A DNA stretch of 34,436 bases from Levilactobacillus parabrevis ATCC 53295 (GCF_001434055.1 NZ_AZCZ01000030.1:1-34436); one strand, 5' to 3'. Positions 23,175 to 31,793 are shown, counted from the stretch's first letter. Numbers and translations: made by a program. Notes: a model not told the origin generated them from the letters alone.

Positions 23175-23645
23175 TTACTTTTCAACCAATGGAACGAGCA
23201 TCTCGCCATGAACGCCGTCAGCGTCGGTACCCGTGACATAAGACGTGTTGGGCCCACCAACGTAGGCGTAATCAGTCAATTGTGGCAGGATTTCACCGAA
23301 AGCCGGTCCTTCCAGAGCATTGTACAGGCCCATCTGGTCCGCCGCCGTCCCCTTGATCACCAGGTACTTGCCGGCTGGAAATGCAATCAGTCGTTGACCA
23401 TCAGCGACCACCGTGTCGGCCGCAACTTCGCGGCCGGCGTAGTAACAGAACTTACCATTGACGGCTTCATTGACGGCAAAGGGGTAGTCATTCACGCCGA
23501 CTAAACTGTCCAGAGCGTGCTCGGCATTAATTTTCTGCCAAAAGACCGCCTTCTGTTGACCCATTTCTGGAAAACCGCCAGTAAGAACCGTACCAATCCC
23601 TAATACCGTGAATGCTGCTTTCGTTTCAATTGTGTAATCTGCCAT
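23175..23645 (-). CDS. GyrI-like / AraC-type effector-binding domain protein
   Basis: 156-residue stand-alone effector-binding domain: an N-terminal strand FTVLGIGTVLTGGFPEMGQQKAVFWQ and the C-terminal barrel strand FPAGKYLVIKGTA with LTDYAYVGGPNTSY. No helix-turn-helix. It is divergent from the WYL regulator with about 84 bp between them, an arrangement often found in Firmicutes where a YafY-type regulator controls a GyrI-like protein. AAGGAGG lies about 10 nt from the ATG. It is a different subgroup from the protein at 22441 and shares no close identity with it. Confidence 0.82.
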   Translation of the reverse strand: MADYTIETKAAFTVLGIGTVLTGGFPEMGQQKAVFWQKINAEHALDSLVGVNDYPFAVNEAVNGKFCYYAGREVAADTVVADGQRLIAFPAGKYLVIKGTAADQMGLYNALEGPAFGEILPQLTDYAYVGGPNTSYVTGTDADGVHGEMLVPLVEK

Positions 23646-23669
23646 ATTGTTGTAGCCTCCTTAAGATGA

Positions 23670-23689
23670 TAGACTCAGTATACGGTCTA
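23670..23689. promoter_or_regulatory. Candidate operator between GyrI-like and WYL genes
   Basis: TAGAC (23670-23674) and GTCTA (23685-23689) form an inverted repeat around GTATAC. It sits in the only shared intergenic region of the divergent pair. Short arms, so tentative. Confidence 0.35.
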
Positions 23690-23729
23690 ATAGTTTCAAA
23701 AACTGACACTGTTAGGAGAAAAATTACTC

Positions 23730-24692
23730 ATGAACAAAACTGATCGTATCAATACCATGATGCGCTACATCAATAACCGCCAATACTTTACAATTCGCGA
23801 ACTGATGACTCAATTTAATGTTTCACGCAGTACCGTCATCCGCGACCTCAATACCATCCAGGAATTGGGTATGCCGCTGACGGCAAGTGTCGGCCGAGAC
23901 GGCGGCTACGCGGTCTTACAGAACCAATTACTACCGGCCGTCCAGTTCAACAGCGAAGAGCTCAAGGCCCTGTTCGTCAGTTTTCTGGCGACTCTCAATA
24001 CCCAACTGCCCTACCTGCAGAACCGCAATACCCTAACGGAAAAGCTGGTGGCAATTGCCTCTCAGGCCCAGCAGGACAACCTACTCACGCTGCAGGAACT
24101 TCTAGTCTTTGACCATACCAATCCCCGCAACCCCAAGCTGACTGAGCTCACCGACTACGCGCCAGCCCTACTGAAGCCCTTACTGAATGCCTGTCTGACA
24201 ACGCGACAACTCATCCTGACTACCGCGACCACAACCCAGACCGTCTGGATCCGCCACGTCTTCAGCCGCCAAGCCAACTGGTACGTGGACGCCTGGGATC
24301 TGACCGGCCACCGCTTAGTCCAAATTGCCATCGATCGGCTGACAGCTGTGGCACCCGTCGCCCAGGAGGAGATCCTCCAACCCGCAGCCATCGAAGCCGC
24401 CATCAAACAAGCCCAGCCGCAGCCCAACGTGAAATTGACTTTAGACGCTGATGCCATTCAACAGTGGCACAACCATCCCCATCCAACCGCGGCGTTGCAG
24501 TATCAGGATGCCTTTCAACAAACGGCAATTCTGGAATGCCGGGTGGCACCAACCGACCTGCAACAGCTCACCGATTTTAGCCGGTGGTACCTATACTTAG
24601 GCGCCGGTGCCTGCATAGTGCAAGCCCCGACGCCTCTGATTACTATTTTAAAACAAACCGCGCAGCGTTTACTCGCGCAATTACCGCAGTAG
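23730..24692 (+). CDS. YafY-type transcriptional regulator (HTH_11 plus WYL domain)
   Basis: 320 residues. The DeoR-like helix-turn-helix reads RINTMMRYINNRQYFTIRELMTQFNVSRSTVIRDLNTIQELGMPL (about 6-50) with a GGYAV wing. A WYL-type ligand domain covers about 140-220 (ANWYVDAWDLTGHRLVQIAIDRLTAV) and a WCX-like C-terminal region follows. Likely controls the divergent GyrI-like gene. TTAGGAG is about 10 nt before the ATG. Its 3' end overlaps the convergent KduD-like gene by 12 bp, with no terminator between them, so antisense read-through is possible. Confidence 0.9.
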   Translation: MNKTDRINTMMRYINNRQYFTIRELMTQFNVSRSTVIRDLNTIQELGMPLTASVGRDGGYAVLQNQLLPAVQFNSEELKALFVSFLATLNTQLPYLQNRNTLTEKLVAIASQAQQDNLLTLQELLVFDHTNPRNPKLTELTDYAPALLKPLLNACLTTRQLILTTATTTQTVWIRHVFSRQANWYVDAWDLTGHRLVQIAIDRLTAVAPVAQEEILQPAAIEAAIKQAQPQPNVKLTLDADAIQQWHNHPHPTAALQYQDAFQQTAILECRVAPTDLQQLTDFSRWYLYLGAGACIVQAPTPLITILKQTAQRLLAQLPQ

Positions 24693-25454
24693 GTACCCGC
24701 CATCGACCGGTACCATGACCCCGGTCACGTAATCTGAAGCGTGGCTGGCCAAGAAAATCATGGGACCCATCAGATCAGCCGGAACACCCCAGTCCCCACT
24801 TGGAATATGGGCGGCAATTTCTGGCCCACGAACGGGATCTTCTTGCAGCGCCTTCGTCATGTCGGTACTAATGTAACCGGGTGCTAACCCATTTACTTGG
24901 ACGTTATCCTTAGCTAAGGCATCGGCATACGCCCGCGTCAAACCTAACACAGCGTGCTTGCTGGCCGTGTAGGGGAAGATATATTTCCCAGCCCGGTAAG
25001 ACAGCATGGACCCAATGTTGATGATCTTCCCGTGCTTCTGCTTGGTCAAGACCTTGGCAGCGGCGTGCGACAGGTAATAGGTGGCGTTCAGGTTAATATC
25101 GATGACCTTCTGCCAATCCTCATCCTTGTAGTCGAGCACATCATTTCTGATAATGACCCCGGCATTGTTGACCAGAATATCAAAGTGGTCAAATTCCTTG
25201 AGGGTGGCGGCGATGATCTGGTCAGCCGCGCCCGGTGCGGTCACGTCTTGCTGGAAGAAACCAACACGTTGACCGTTCTTCTCAACGACCTGACGGATCT
25301 CATCCCAGCCATTCTGCGTGCGACTCACGACCATTACATCGGCACCGTACAGGGACAGTGCCGTGGTGTAGAACTTACCGAGCCCCCGGGCACCACCGGT
25401 AACGATGGCGACCTGACCCTTTAATGAAAAACTATCACGATTAAAATCTGACAT
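24681..25454 (-). CDS. Short-chain dehydrogenase, KduD / gluconate 5-dehydrogenase type
   Basis: NAD(P)-dependent oxidoreductase of 257 residues. The Rossmann motif TGGARGLG is at 19-26, NNAG at 96-99, and the catalytic Ser149, Tyr162, Lys166 (YTASK) are all present. The ending VTGVMVPVDGGYLLR is typical of 2-dehydro-3-deoxygluconate or 5-ketogluconate reductases. ATG 25452-25454 is chosen because AAGGAG is 8 nt away; an upstream GTG (25463) has no ribosome site. A terminator separates it from the sugar porter, but both read leftward and may serve one pathway for sugar acids. A cre-like TGAAAGCGCATTAC lies about 25468-25481. Confidence 0.85.
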   Translation of the reverse strand: MSDFNRDSFSLKGQVAIVTGGARGLGKFYTTALSLYGADVMVVSRTQNGWDEIRQVVEKNGQRVGFFQQDVTAPGAADQIIAATLKEFDHFDILVNNAGVIIRNDVLDYKDEDWQKVIDINLNATYYLSHAAAKVLTKQKHGKIINIGSMLSYRAGKYIFPYTASKHAVLGLTRAYADALAKDNVQVNGLAPGYISTDMTKALQEDPVRGPEIAAHIPSGDWGVPADLMGPMIFLASHASDYVTGVMVPVDGGYLLR

Positions 25455-25517
25455 GCAATTCACTCCTTAGTAATGCGCTTTCATTTTTAATTTTATCACC
25501 GTTTCCTGAAAACAGGA

Positions 25518-25555
25518 AAGGATTGGTCAGACCTGTTCGTCTGCCACCAATCCTC
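25518..25555 (-). terminator. Terminator after the sugar porter gene
   Basis: On the reverse strand AGGATTGGT, inner CAGAC, loop, GTCTG, ACCAATCCT, then TTCCTGTTTT. Confidence 0.75.
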
Positions 25556-25568
25556 TCAGTGAAACCCG

Positions 25569-26945
25569 TTAATTTTCTGACTTTTGTTTCTCTTGATGCC
25601 GTAATTCCATTTCGATTTCTTCCAGTGACTTGCCCCGCGTTTCAGGAACCAGGTAGTGAACGAAGAACATGGAGAGGACGGCAAAGACGGCGAACACGGC
25701 AAATGGTCCCCCCACGTTGTTGTGGAAGTAGGCCAACATGACCAGGAAGAACTGTGAAACCAAGAAGTTTCCGATCCAGTTAGCCGCTGACCCGATGGAC
25801 GACCCGATACCTCGAACGCTCAACGGGAAGATTTCACCAATCGTTACCCAGGCGATGGGCCCCCAGGAAATGGCGAACCCAAAGATGTAAACGGCAATGA
25901 GAATCATGGTTGGAATGGCCGTCGTGTGAATATCCATGGTAAAGTTCATCACGGCTAAGATTCCCAGTGAGACCGCCATGACGATCGACCCAAACATCAG
26001 GAACGTCCGTCGATTGAATTTATCCATGATGAAGGTGGCAAGGACCGTCACGACAAAGTTCACGATCCCAATCCCCACGGAGATCCAGATGGCGCTGCCC
26101 TCCGCAAAACCAAAGCCTTTGATGAAGACTTGCGGCAGGAAGTAAATAACGGAGTTGATCCCGACCAATTGCTGCAGCAACATAATGCCGACCGCCACAA
26201 TAACGGCGGGCCGGGCGACCGTGAAGAGTTCCTTCAGGCCACCCTTAGGCTGACTGGCAACGACCTTGATCTCTGCCAGCTCGGCCGAGGGGTCATCCGT
26301 CGTATTCTTCCGCAACATTTTCAAAACGCTGAGCGCTTGGTCATTCTTACCTTGTTCGGCCAAGAACCGTGGCGATTCAGGTAAGAGCAAGCCCCCAATT
26401 AACAGCAGTGCCGCTGGAATCAACGCGGACCCCAGCATCCACCGCCAATCCCGGATACCCAACAGGTTGTGGTCGAGGAAGCTCAGGTTAGAAACGTAGG
26501 CCAACAGAATCCCCAACGTAATCATCAGTTGGAACAACGTCCCCAATGAACCCCGCCGTTCTGCGGGTGCCAATTCAGTCAGGTAGGCTGGCGTCAACGC
26601 TGACGCCGACCCAACGGCCAGCCCCAGGATGATCCGGGCAACGACCATTGACCAGAAACCAATGGCGACCATCGATAACGATGACCCGAGTAAGAAGAGG
26701 ATCGCCGCCAGAATCAGCAGGCGTTTCCGTCCATACCGATCGGCCAGTGGCCCAACGCCCAGTGCCCCAACGGACGAACCAATCAGGACGGAAGACGTGA
26801 TGAACCCCGTCTGAGCGATGTTCAAGCTAAAGTTATTTTCAATCAGTGGTGACGCTCCAGAAATAATCCCCGTATCAAATCCAAACAATAATCCACCAAG
26901 TGCGCCGAAAGTAAAAATAAAGAAGGTACTTAAGTGTCGATTCAT
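25569..26945 (-). CDS. MFS sugar porter (XylT/AraE-like proton symporter)
   Basis: Sugar:proton symporter of about 458 residues and 12 membrane segments. Sugar-porter signatures are complete: GFDTGIISGA in helix 1, PLADRYGRKRLL, the LTELAPAERRGSL loop, PESPRFLAEQGK after helix 6, LLQQLVGINSVIYF in helix 7 and PETRGKSLEEIE at the C-terminus. The substrate is probably a pentose or hexose. ATG 26943-26945 is chosen, with GGAGG about 11 nt away; a GTG six codons upstream has no ribosome site. A cre-like site lies at 26994. It does not look like part of the xylPQ operon. Confidence 0.9.
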   Translation of the reverse strand: MNRHLSTFFIFTFGALGGLLFGFDTGIISGASPLIENNFSLNIAQTGFITSSVLIGSSVGALGVGPLADRYGRKRLLILAAILFLLGSSLSMVAIGFWSMVVARIILGLAVGSASALTPAYLTELAPAERRGSLGTLFQLMITLGILLAYVSNLSFLDHNLLGIRDWRWMLGSALIPAALLLIGGLLLPESPRFLAEQGKNDQALSVLKMLRKNTTDDPSAELAEIKVVASQPKGGLKELFTVARPAVIVAVGIMLLQQLVGINSVIYFLPQVFIKGFGFAEGSAIWISVGIGIVNFVVTVLATFIMDKFNRRTFLMFGSIVMAVSLGILAVMNFTMDIHTTAIPTMILIAVYIFGFAISWGPIAWVTIGEIFPLSVRGIGSSIGSAANWIGNFLVSQFFLVMLAYFHNNVGGPFAVFAVFAVLSMFFVHYLVPETRGKSLEEIEMELRHQEKQKSEN

Positions 26946-26993
26946 CTTATTGTCATCCTCCACTGTTCACAAACGTCTCTATCAAATTATTTA

Positions 26994-27007
26994 TGTAACC
27001 GTTTCCA
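26994..27007 (-). promoter_or_regulatory. cre site for CcpA upstream of the sugar porter
   Basis: TGTAACCGTTTCCA fits the 14-bp TGNAANCGNTNNCA form. It lies about 50 bp before the gene start, where CcpA would repress. Confidence 0.65.
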
Positions 27008-27100
27008 AAAAACATTTTACCCGTTCTTGGGTCGAGACGCAATTGTCTAGACCAAAAAGTTGTTCAAAAAAATACAATTCTCTGTATATAACAGCCAAAA

Positions 27101-27140
27101 ATCGGCACATAATCCCGGCTTAAAAGGATTGTGTGCCGAT
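27101..27140 (-). terminator. Terminator of the AraC regulator gene
   Basis: On the reverse strand ATCGGCACACAATCC pairs with GGATTATGTGCCGAT and is followed by TTTTTGG. Confidence 0.88.
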
Positions 27141-27145
27141 CACTA

Positions 27146-28060
27146 TTATTCATTTTTATTTGCTGGCTGATTCCCAGTTACCAGGAACCCCTTCATATAG
27201 TTCTTCCGATAGTTTGTAGGCGTCACACCCACCTTCTTCTTAAATAACCGCAAAAAGTACTTCTCATCATTGAAGTAAGCCCGATCGGCAATCACTTTTA
27301 AAGGCAGATTAGACTCCAGCAAGAGGCGCTTGGCAATGTTGATTTTTAGAAAGATGATGTAATTTTCCACGGTAAAACCAGTCTCCGTCTTCAGGAGTTG
27401 ACTCAGATAACGATAGTTCAAATCAAAATGCGCTGCCACATCCTTAACGCCCAACGCATAATCCAAGTTAGCCCGAATCCAGTCCTTGATCAACCGTGCC
27501 TTAGGATTCTCCTTGACCAACCGATGGAGAGAATTAATAAAATCGTTTGAAATTTGCAAGGCTAGTTTCGTCACACTGTAGGACATGATGGCATCCGTGT
27601 AATTAATCTCCTGCGAAATTGCGAGAACCTCATTGGCACTTGCCAAGATATTATCAAAGTTGTCAATCGTGTATTCCGCCGGCAATATCGCATAATTAAT
27701 GATTCGGCTCAACCGATCACGGTCATCCAACGCAGCCAGTAATTGCTCGCGCGCCATCGTAGCTACCCGATCCTTAGGGTAGAAGTGAAACCAGTAATAC
27801 TCTACATCTACATCGGATTTTTCATAGCCCGTCACCGTTGCTCCCGCCGGTACGAGCATGAATTTTCCTCGAACCAATTCATGCTTCGTACCATTCACGT
27901 CGAGGTAGGCAACCCCCTTCACGCCAATGATTAACTCATAATTATCATTGAGTGTCGTTGTCTGATGCTGCCAGCCCTGCTTAGCCGTATACCGCCCCGC
28001 CACAAAGTGATGGAACGGGCGATCACTATTCAAAATCGTAATTGGTTCGTTTTCACTCAT
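27146..28060 (-). CDS. AraC-family transcriptional regulator of the alpha-xyloside operon
   Basis: Sugar-sensing regulator of about 304 residues. The N-terminal cupin (about 15-95; KGVAYLDVNGTKHELVRGKFMLVPAGATVTGY) binds the inducer. The C-terminal pair of helix-turn-helix motifs spans about 200-295: LGVKDVAAHFDLNYRYLSQLLKTETGFTVENYI and PLKVIADRAYFNDEKYFLRLFKKKVGVTPTNYRK. It is divergent from xylP, and the 190-bp gap holds a phased operator array. The start is taken at ATG 28058-28060; GTG 28073-28075 is a possible alternative. The direct role (activation by isoprimeverose or similar) is inferred from position. Confidence 0.9.
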   Translation of the reverse strand: MSENEPITILNSDRPFHHFVAGRYTAKQGWQHQTTTLNDNYELIIGVKGVAYLDVNGTKHELVRGKFMLVPAGATVTGYEKSDVDVEYYWFHFYPKDRVATMAREQLLAALDDRDRLSRIINYAILPAEYTIDNFDNILASANEVLAISQEINYTDAIMSYSVTKLALQISNDFINSLHRLVKENPKARLIKDWIRANLDYALGVKDVAAHFDLNYRYLSQLLKTETGFTVENYIIFLKINIAKRLLLESNLPLKVIADRAYFNDEKYFLRLFKKKVGVTPTNYRKNYMKGFLVTGNQPANKNE

Positions 28061-28169
28061 CTGTATTTTGTCCACCTTCGCCTTTTCTCCCTGAGAAATA
28101 GTCCACCTATCTGCACTTTTATCTGAACATCATCCACCAATTTTGCGACTCTATTCAAAATCGTCCACT
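28056..28169. promoter_or_regulatory. Phased operator array: four TCCAC-containing repeats at exact 31-bp intervals
   Basis: TCCACC starts at 28071, 28102 and 28133, and TCCACT at 28164, each 31 bp apart (about three DNA turns). The preceding bases are also similar: CTGTATTTTG, CTGAGAAATAG, CTGAACATCA and ATTCAAAATCG. Each unit thus forms a degenerate site of about 20 bp on one DNA face. A further exact 14-base copy of CTATTCAAAATCGT occurs in the araC start region (28026-28039) and in unit four (28151-28164). Most likely AraC-protein binding sites. Confidence 0.75.
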
Positions 28170-28178
28170 TTTTCTATC

Positions 28179-28206
28179 ATTATATCAGTTTCGACCATTT
28201 AGTGAA
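28179..28206 (-). promoter_or_regulatory. araC promoter
   Basis: On the reverse strand: TTCACT (plus 28201-28206), 16 bp, TATAAT (plus 28179-28184). It overlaps the xylP promoter back to back. Confidence 0.7.
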
Positions 28207-28218
28207 AGCGTGTACAAT
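28190..28218 (+). promoter_or_regulatory. xylPQ promoter
   Basis: TTCGAC (28190-28195), 17 bp, TACAAT (28213-28218). The operator array ends about 20 bp upstream of the -35, suitable for activation. Confidence 0.8.
28203..28216 (+). promoter_or_regulatory. cre site overlapping both divergent promoters
   Basis: TGAAAGCGTGTACA matches the CcpA consensus TGNAARCGNWWWCA except for one base. It covers the xylPQ -10 and the araC -35, so glucose should repress both. Confidence 0.75.
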
Positions 28219-28265
28219 ATAACTGTCTTCTCGAGTAGACCAGAAAATTTGAGGTGAACTTCAAC

Positions 28266-29627
28266 ATGAAAAAGAAAGCAAAACAATTCCTAAGCAATTA
28301 TGAAATGTTCAATTATGCCAGTCTAAACTTTGCCCAGGTTCTTATTTATTTCTTGATCAGTAGCTATCTGCTCTACTTTTACACCGATGTCGCCAAGATT
28401 CCTGTAACTGTTGCTGGGGTGATTCTCCTGATTGCCCGGGGCTTCGATGCAATCGATGCCCCAATCTGGGGAGCTTTGATTGATATTACTCATTCTAAAT
28501 ACGGTCGATCACGCCCCTACTTCCTGTGGGTAGCATTTCCATTCGCCATTTCATCCGTCCTGATGTTCTGGAACCCTAGCTTGCCCTACAAGCAAAAGAT
28601 TATCTGGTGTGCCGTCACCTACATTCTTTCCGGGATTCTCTACACCGGGATCAACACGCCACTGACGTCAATCTTACCATCGCTGTCACGAGTCCCAGAA
28701 GAACGCCTGAAGGCTAACTCCTGGCGATTGGTTGGTTCACAATTGGGGGGCTTCCTGATTAACGCAGCTTGCCTGCCCGTCGTTGCCTTCCTTGGTAAGG
28801 GCAATGACACCGTCGGCTTCCGTTTCTTAATCGTCGTCGTTGCTATTATCTTCCTAATTATTACGCTACATGCCTTCACGGTTGTTAAGGAACGGGTTCC
28901 CGTTTCGGTTAAGAAAGTGCCAATCAACAAGAGTGTCAAAGCCATCAAGGGTAACTGGCCCTGGGTCATCATCGTTATCAGTAATTTATTCTACTGGATG
29001 GCTTATACCAACCGGAACTCCACGTTGGTTTACTACTTCACTTATAACTTTAACGACAAGGGCTTAGTTTCCCTGTTCAATTCGTTAGCTTCACTCCAGC
29101 TCTTCATGATTCTTCTGATTCCTTGGCTGAATAAGCGATTCTCCAAGACGCAGATCTGGTCAGCTGGATTCATCATCGCTATCATTGGCCAACTCATTGT
29201 GTTAGCCGCTGGTCATAACGTTCCCACCGCACTGTTCGGTTGGATCTTTGGGAACATGGGCTCCGGAGTCGCCGTTACCATGCCATTCTCCATGCTGAGC
29301 CAAGCCGTGGACTTTGGTGAATGGAAGACTGGGATTCACTCCTCTGGGATTCTGACCGCGCTGGGCAGTTCCTTCTGTATCAAGATGGGGAGTGGCCTCG
29401 CTGGCTTCATCCCCTCAATGATTCTGGCCCACTTCGGTTACGTGGCTAATCACGTTCAGACGGCCCGTTCCCTATTCGGAATTAAATTAAGTTTCATCTG
29501 GGTTTCCATCCTCCTGTTTGCCTGCGCCCTGATTCCAGTGTTGTTCTACGGGAAATACGAACGGATGGAAGACAAAATCGCTGCTGACTTAAAGCAACGG
29601 CATTTACAAACTAAGGAGACTGATTAA
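28266..29627 (+). CDS. xylP: GPH-family alpha-xyloside (isoprimeverose) transporter
   Basis: Cation symporter of 453 residues and about 12 membrane segments. GPH features: YLLYFYTDVAKIP near residue 38, RGFDAIDAPIWGALIDITHSKYGRSRPYF (about 57-85) and SMLSQAVDFGEWKTGIHS (about 340-357). It is related to, but clearly distinct from, XynP at 9271. Paired with an alpha-xylosidase 3 nt downstream, it corresponds to the xylP-xylQ pair described in Lactiplantibacillus pentosus for isoprimeverose use. ATG 28266 is chosen because GAGGTG lies 9 nt upstream; a GTG at 28254 is inside that ribosome site. Confidence 0.85.
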   Translation: MKKKAKQFLSNYEMFNYASLNFAQVLIYFLISSYLLYFYTDVAKIPVTVAGVILLIARGFDAIDAPIWGALIDITHSKYGRSRPYFLWVAFPFAISSVLMFWNPSLPYKQKIIWCAVTYILSGILYTGINTPLTSILPSLSRVPEERLKANSWRLVGSQLGGFLINAACLPVVAFLGKGNDTVGFRFLIVVVAIIFLIITLHAFTVVKERVPVSVKKVPINKSVKAIKGNWPWVIIVISNLFYWMAYTNRNSTLVYYFTYNFNDKGLVSLFNSLASLQLFMILLIPWLNKRFSKTQIWSAGFIIAIIGQLIVLAAGHNVPTALFGWIFGNMGSGVAVTMPFSMLSQAVDFGEWKTGIHSSGILTALGSSFCIKMGSGLAGFIPSMILAHFGYVANHVQTARSLFGIKLSFIWVSILLFACALIPVLFYGKYERMEDKIAADLKQRHLQTKETD

Positions 29628-29630
29628 TTT

Positions 29631-31676
29631 ATGGCAATTATTGAAGATCATACACACAAACTCTATTGGACCCACGCGGCCGAACAAATTCTGGTTGAAC
29701 CGTGGGGCGCTAATAGCTTGCGGGTTCGAGTGACAAAGAAAGCTGACTTTGCGGCCGACCAGGACTGGGCACTTACCCAATCCGTGAGCGGTCAAGACCA
29801 GGCAAAGGTAACGATCACTGACGATACTGGTGCGATTCAAAATGGCCATCTGACGGCCAGCATCAACAAATTTGGTTGGCTGACGTTTACCGATCAGACG
29901 GGTAAAACCCTATTGGAAGAACGCTGGCAAGTCAAGCCCGGCGGTCACAAGACTAGTCCACTCGGCATTCCCGGCCGTGAGCTCAAGCCCATCATCGGTG
30001 GGGACTATGCCGCTACCATGCGTTTCGAAGCCGTCGATGGCGAAAAAATCTTCGGCATGGGCCAACGTCAAGAAAAGCAATTGAACTTCAAGGGCTGTAT
30101 TCTCGAATTGGCCCAACGGAACACTCAGGCCAATGTGCCTTTCGTGATTTCTAACCTCGGCTACGGTTTCCTATGGAATAACCCCGCTATCGGCCAAGTG
30201 ACCTTTGCTAACAACGAAACCAAGTGGGAGGCCCAAGACACCGACCAGATTGACTTCTGGATCACCGCGGATGACTCGCCAGCCGCCATCGAAGAATCCT
30301 ACACAGCTGTTACTGGTCACGTCCCAATGATGCCTGACTTTGCCAGTGGTTTCTGGCAATGCAAGCTCCGCTATCGTAGCCAAGCCGAACTGCTGCGGGT
30401 GGCTCACGAGTACAAGGACCGCGGGCTACCAATCAGTGTGATCGTCATCGACTTCTTCCACTGGACCCAGCAAGGGGAATGGAAATTCGACCCGAAGAAG
30501 TGGCCAGATCCTAAGGCTATGGTCGATGAGCTTAAGTCGATGGGCATCAAGCTCATGGTTTCCATTTGGCCAACCGTAGATATCAACAGTGAGAACTATA
30601 ACGAAATGGAGGATAAGGGTTACCTCGTCCGCTCCGAACGGATGTACAACGACTCTTACCACTTCATGGGTAACGAAACCTTCTTCGATGCCACCCACCC
30701 CGGCGCCCGTAACTTCATTTGGCAGAAGGCTAAGCAACACTACTACGACAAGGGTATTCACCTCTTCTGGCTGGACGAAGCGGAGCCTGAATATGGCTTT
30801 ATGTACGACTTCGACCACTTCAGATACCACATCGGACCGGCCTTAAAGGTCAGCAACATCTATCCATTAGACTACGCCAAAGCCTTCTACGACGGACAAA
30901 AGGCCGAGGGGCAAACGGACATTATCAACCTGGTGCGCTGTGTCTGGGCCGGTAGTCAACGCTTCGGCACCTTACTCTGGTCCGGCGACGTTCACTCTAC
31001 CTTTGAATCCTTACAGAAGCAGGTCGTGGCTGGCTTAAACGCTGGCTTATCTGGAATCTCCTGGTGGACGACCGATATCGGCGGCTTCACCGGCGGCAAC
31101 GTTGAAGATCCAAAGTTCCACGAGTTGTTAGCCCGTTGGTTCCAGTTCGGGACATTCTGCCCCGTCATGCGGATTCACGGTTTCCGTGAGCCAGCGGAAC
31201 AGACCATTGAACACGCCGACCGGATGTTTGGCCAGCCATTTGGCTCCGGGGCCTTCAACGAAATCTACAAGTACCCGAAGGCCACCTACCAGATCCTGCG
31301 GAAATACCTATTCATGCGTGAAGCCATGCGACCTTACATCATGGCTCAGATGAAGCAAGCCCACGAGAAGGGAACGCCCGTCATGCGGCCCCTCTTCTAC
31401 GACTTCAACCACGATGACACCGCCTGGAACATCTCCGACGAGTACATGTTTGGCCCGGACATCCTAGTTGCCCCAATCCTACACGCCGATGAACAACAGC
31501 GGCAGATTTACCTGCCAGCCGGTGAAAAGTGGATCGACATCAACACACAAAAGGTCTACGATGGCGGCCAAACCATCACCGTAGCTACGCCAGTTGAAAC
31601 GATTCCCGTCTTCACCCGGGCCAGTCATCCCGTTAAGAAAATTTTGAATTTCACGGCACCAGAACTAGTAGAATAG
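29631..31676 (+). CDS. xylQ: Alpha-xylosidase, glycoside hydrolase family 31
   Basis: Cytoplasmic retaining enzyme that splits isoprimeverose (xylose alpha-1,6-glucose) into xylose and glucose. 681 residues, close to XylQ/YicI size. The nucleophile is Asp382 in GIHLFWLDEAEPEYG and the acid/base is Asp453 in LLWSGDVHSTF. Further GH31 blocks: VIDFFHWTQQGEWKFDPKKWPDP (about 273-294), GLSGISWWTTDIGGFTGG (470s) and QFGTFCPVMRIHG. The acceptor-site loop DFFHWTQQGEW is characteristic of alpha-xylosidases. Start at ATG 29631, about 12 nt from AAGGAG, which lies at the end of xylP. Confidence 0.93.
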   Translation: MAIIEDHTHKLYWTHAAEQILVEPWGANSLRVRVTKKADFAADQDWALTQSVSGQDQAKVTITDDTGAIQNGHLTASINKFGWLTFTDQTGKTLLEERWQVKPGGHKTSPLGIPGRELKPIIGGDYAATMRFEAVDGEKIFGMGQRQEKQLNFKGCILELAQRNTQANVPFVISNLGYGFLWNNPAIGQVTFANNETKWEAQDTDQIDFWITADDSPAAIEESYTAVTGHVPMMPDFASGFWQCKLRYRSQAELLRVAHEYKDRGLPISVIVIDFFHWTQQGEWKFDPKKWPDPKAMVDELKSMGIKLMVSIWPTVDINSENYNEMEDKGYLVRSERMYNDSYHFMGNETFFDATHPGARNFIWQKAKQHYYDKGIHLFWLDEAEPEYGFMYDFDHFRYHIGPALKVSNIYPLDYAKAFYDGQKAEGQTDIINLVRCVWAGSQRFGTLLWSGDVHSTFESLQKQVVAGLNAGLSGISWWTTDIGGFTGGNVEDPKFHELLARWFQFGTFCPVMRIHGFREPAEQTIEHADRMFGQPFGSGAFNEIYKYPKATYQILRKYLFMREAMRPYIMAQMKQAHEKGTPVMRPLFYDFNHDDTAWNISDEYMFGPDILVAPILHADEQQRQIYLPAGEKWIDINTQKVYDGGQTITVATPVETIPVFTRASHPVKKILNFTAPELVE

Positions 31677-31689
31677 GAATACTCTAGAT

Positions 31690-31737
31690 AAAAAATCCAC
31701 GTCACTGACGAGTCTGCCGGTGACGTGGATTTTATTT
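31690..31737. terminator. Bidirectional terminator between xylQ and hrtA
   Basis: AAAATCCACGTCA pairs with TGACGTGGATTTT, with a 15-nt loop. T-runs on both strands (TTTTATTTTG and TTTTTTATC). Confidence 0.92.
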
Positions 31738-31793
31738 TGTATTTAAAATTTAGGCAGATTCAGGCAAAGTGTCCATTCAGTCAACCCAAGTAC

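Noticed and set aside
23817-23830. Another parS-like word (TGTTTCACG) inside the WYL regulator gene
   Set aside because: Only one half of the palindrome is present; the other half does not match.
25468-25481. cre site upstream of the KduD-like gene (TGAAAGCGCATTAC)
   Set aside because: Left half is good but the CA end is missing, so it is mentioned only as cre-like and not listed as a site.
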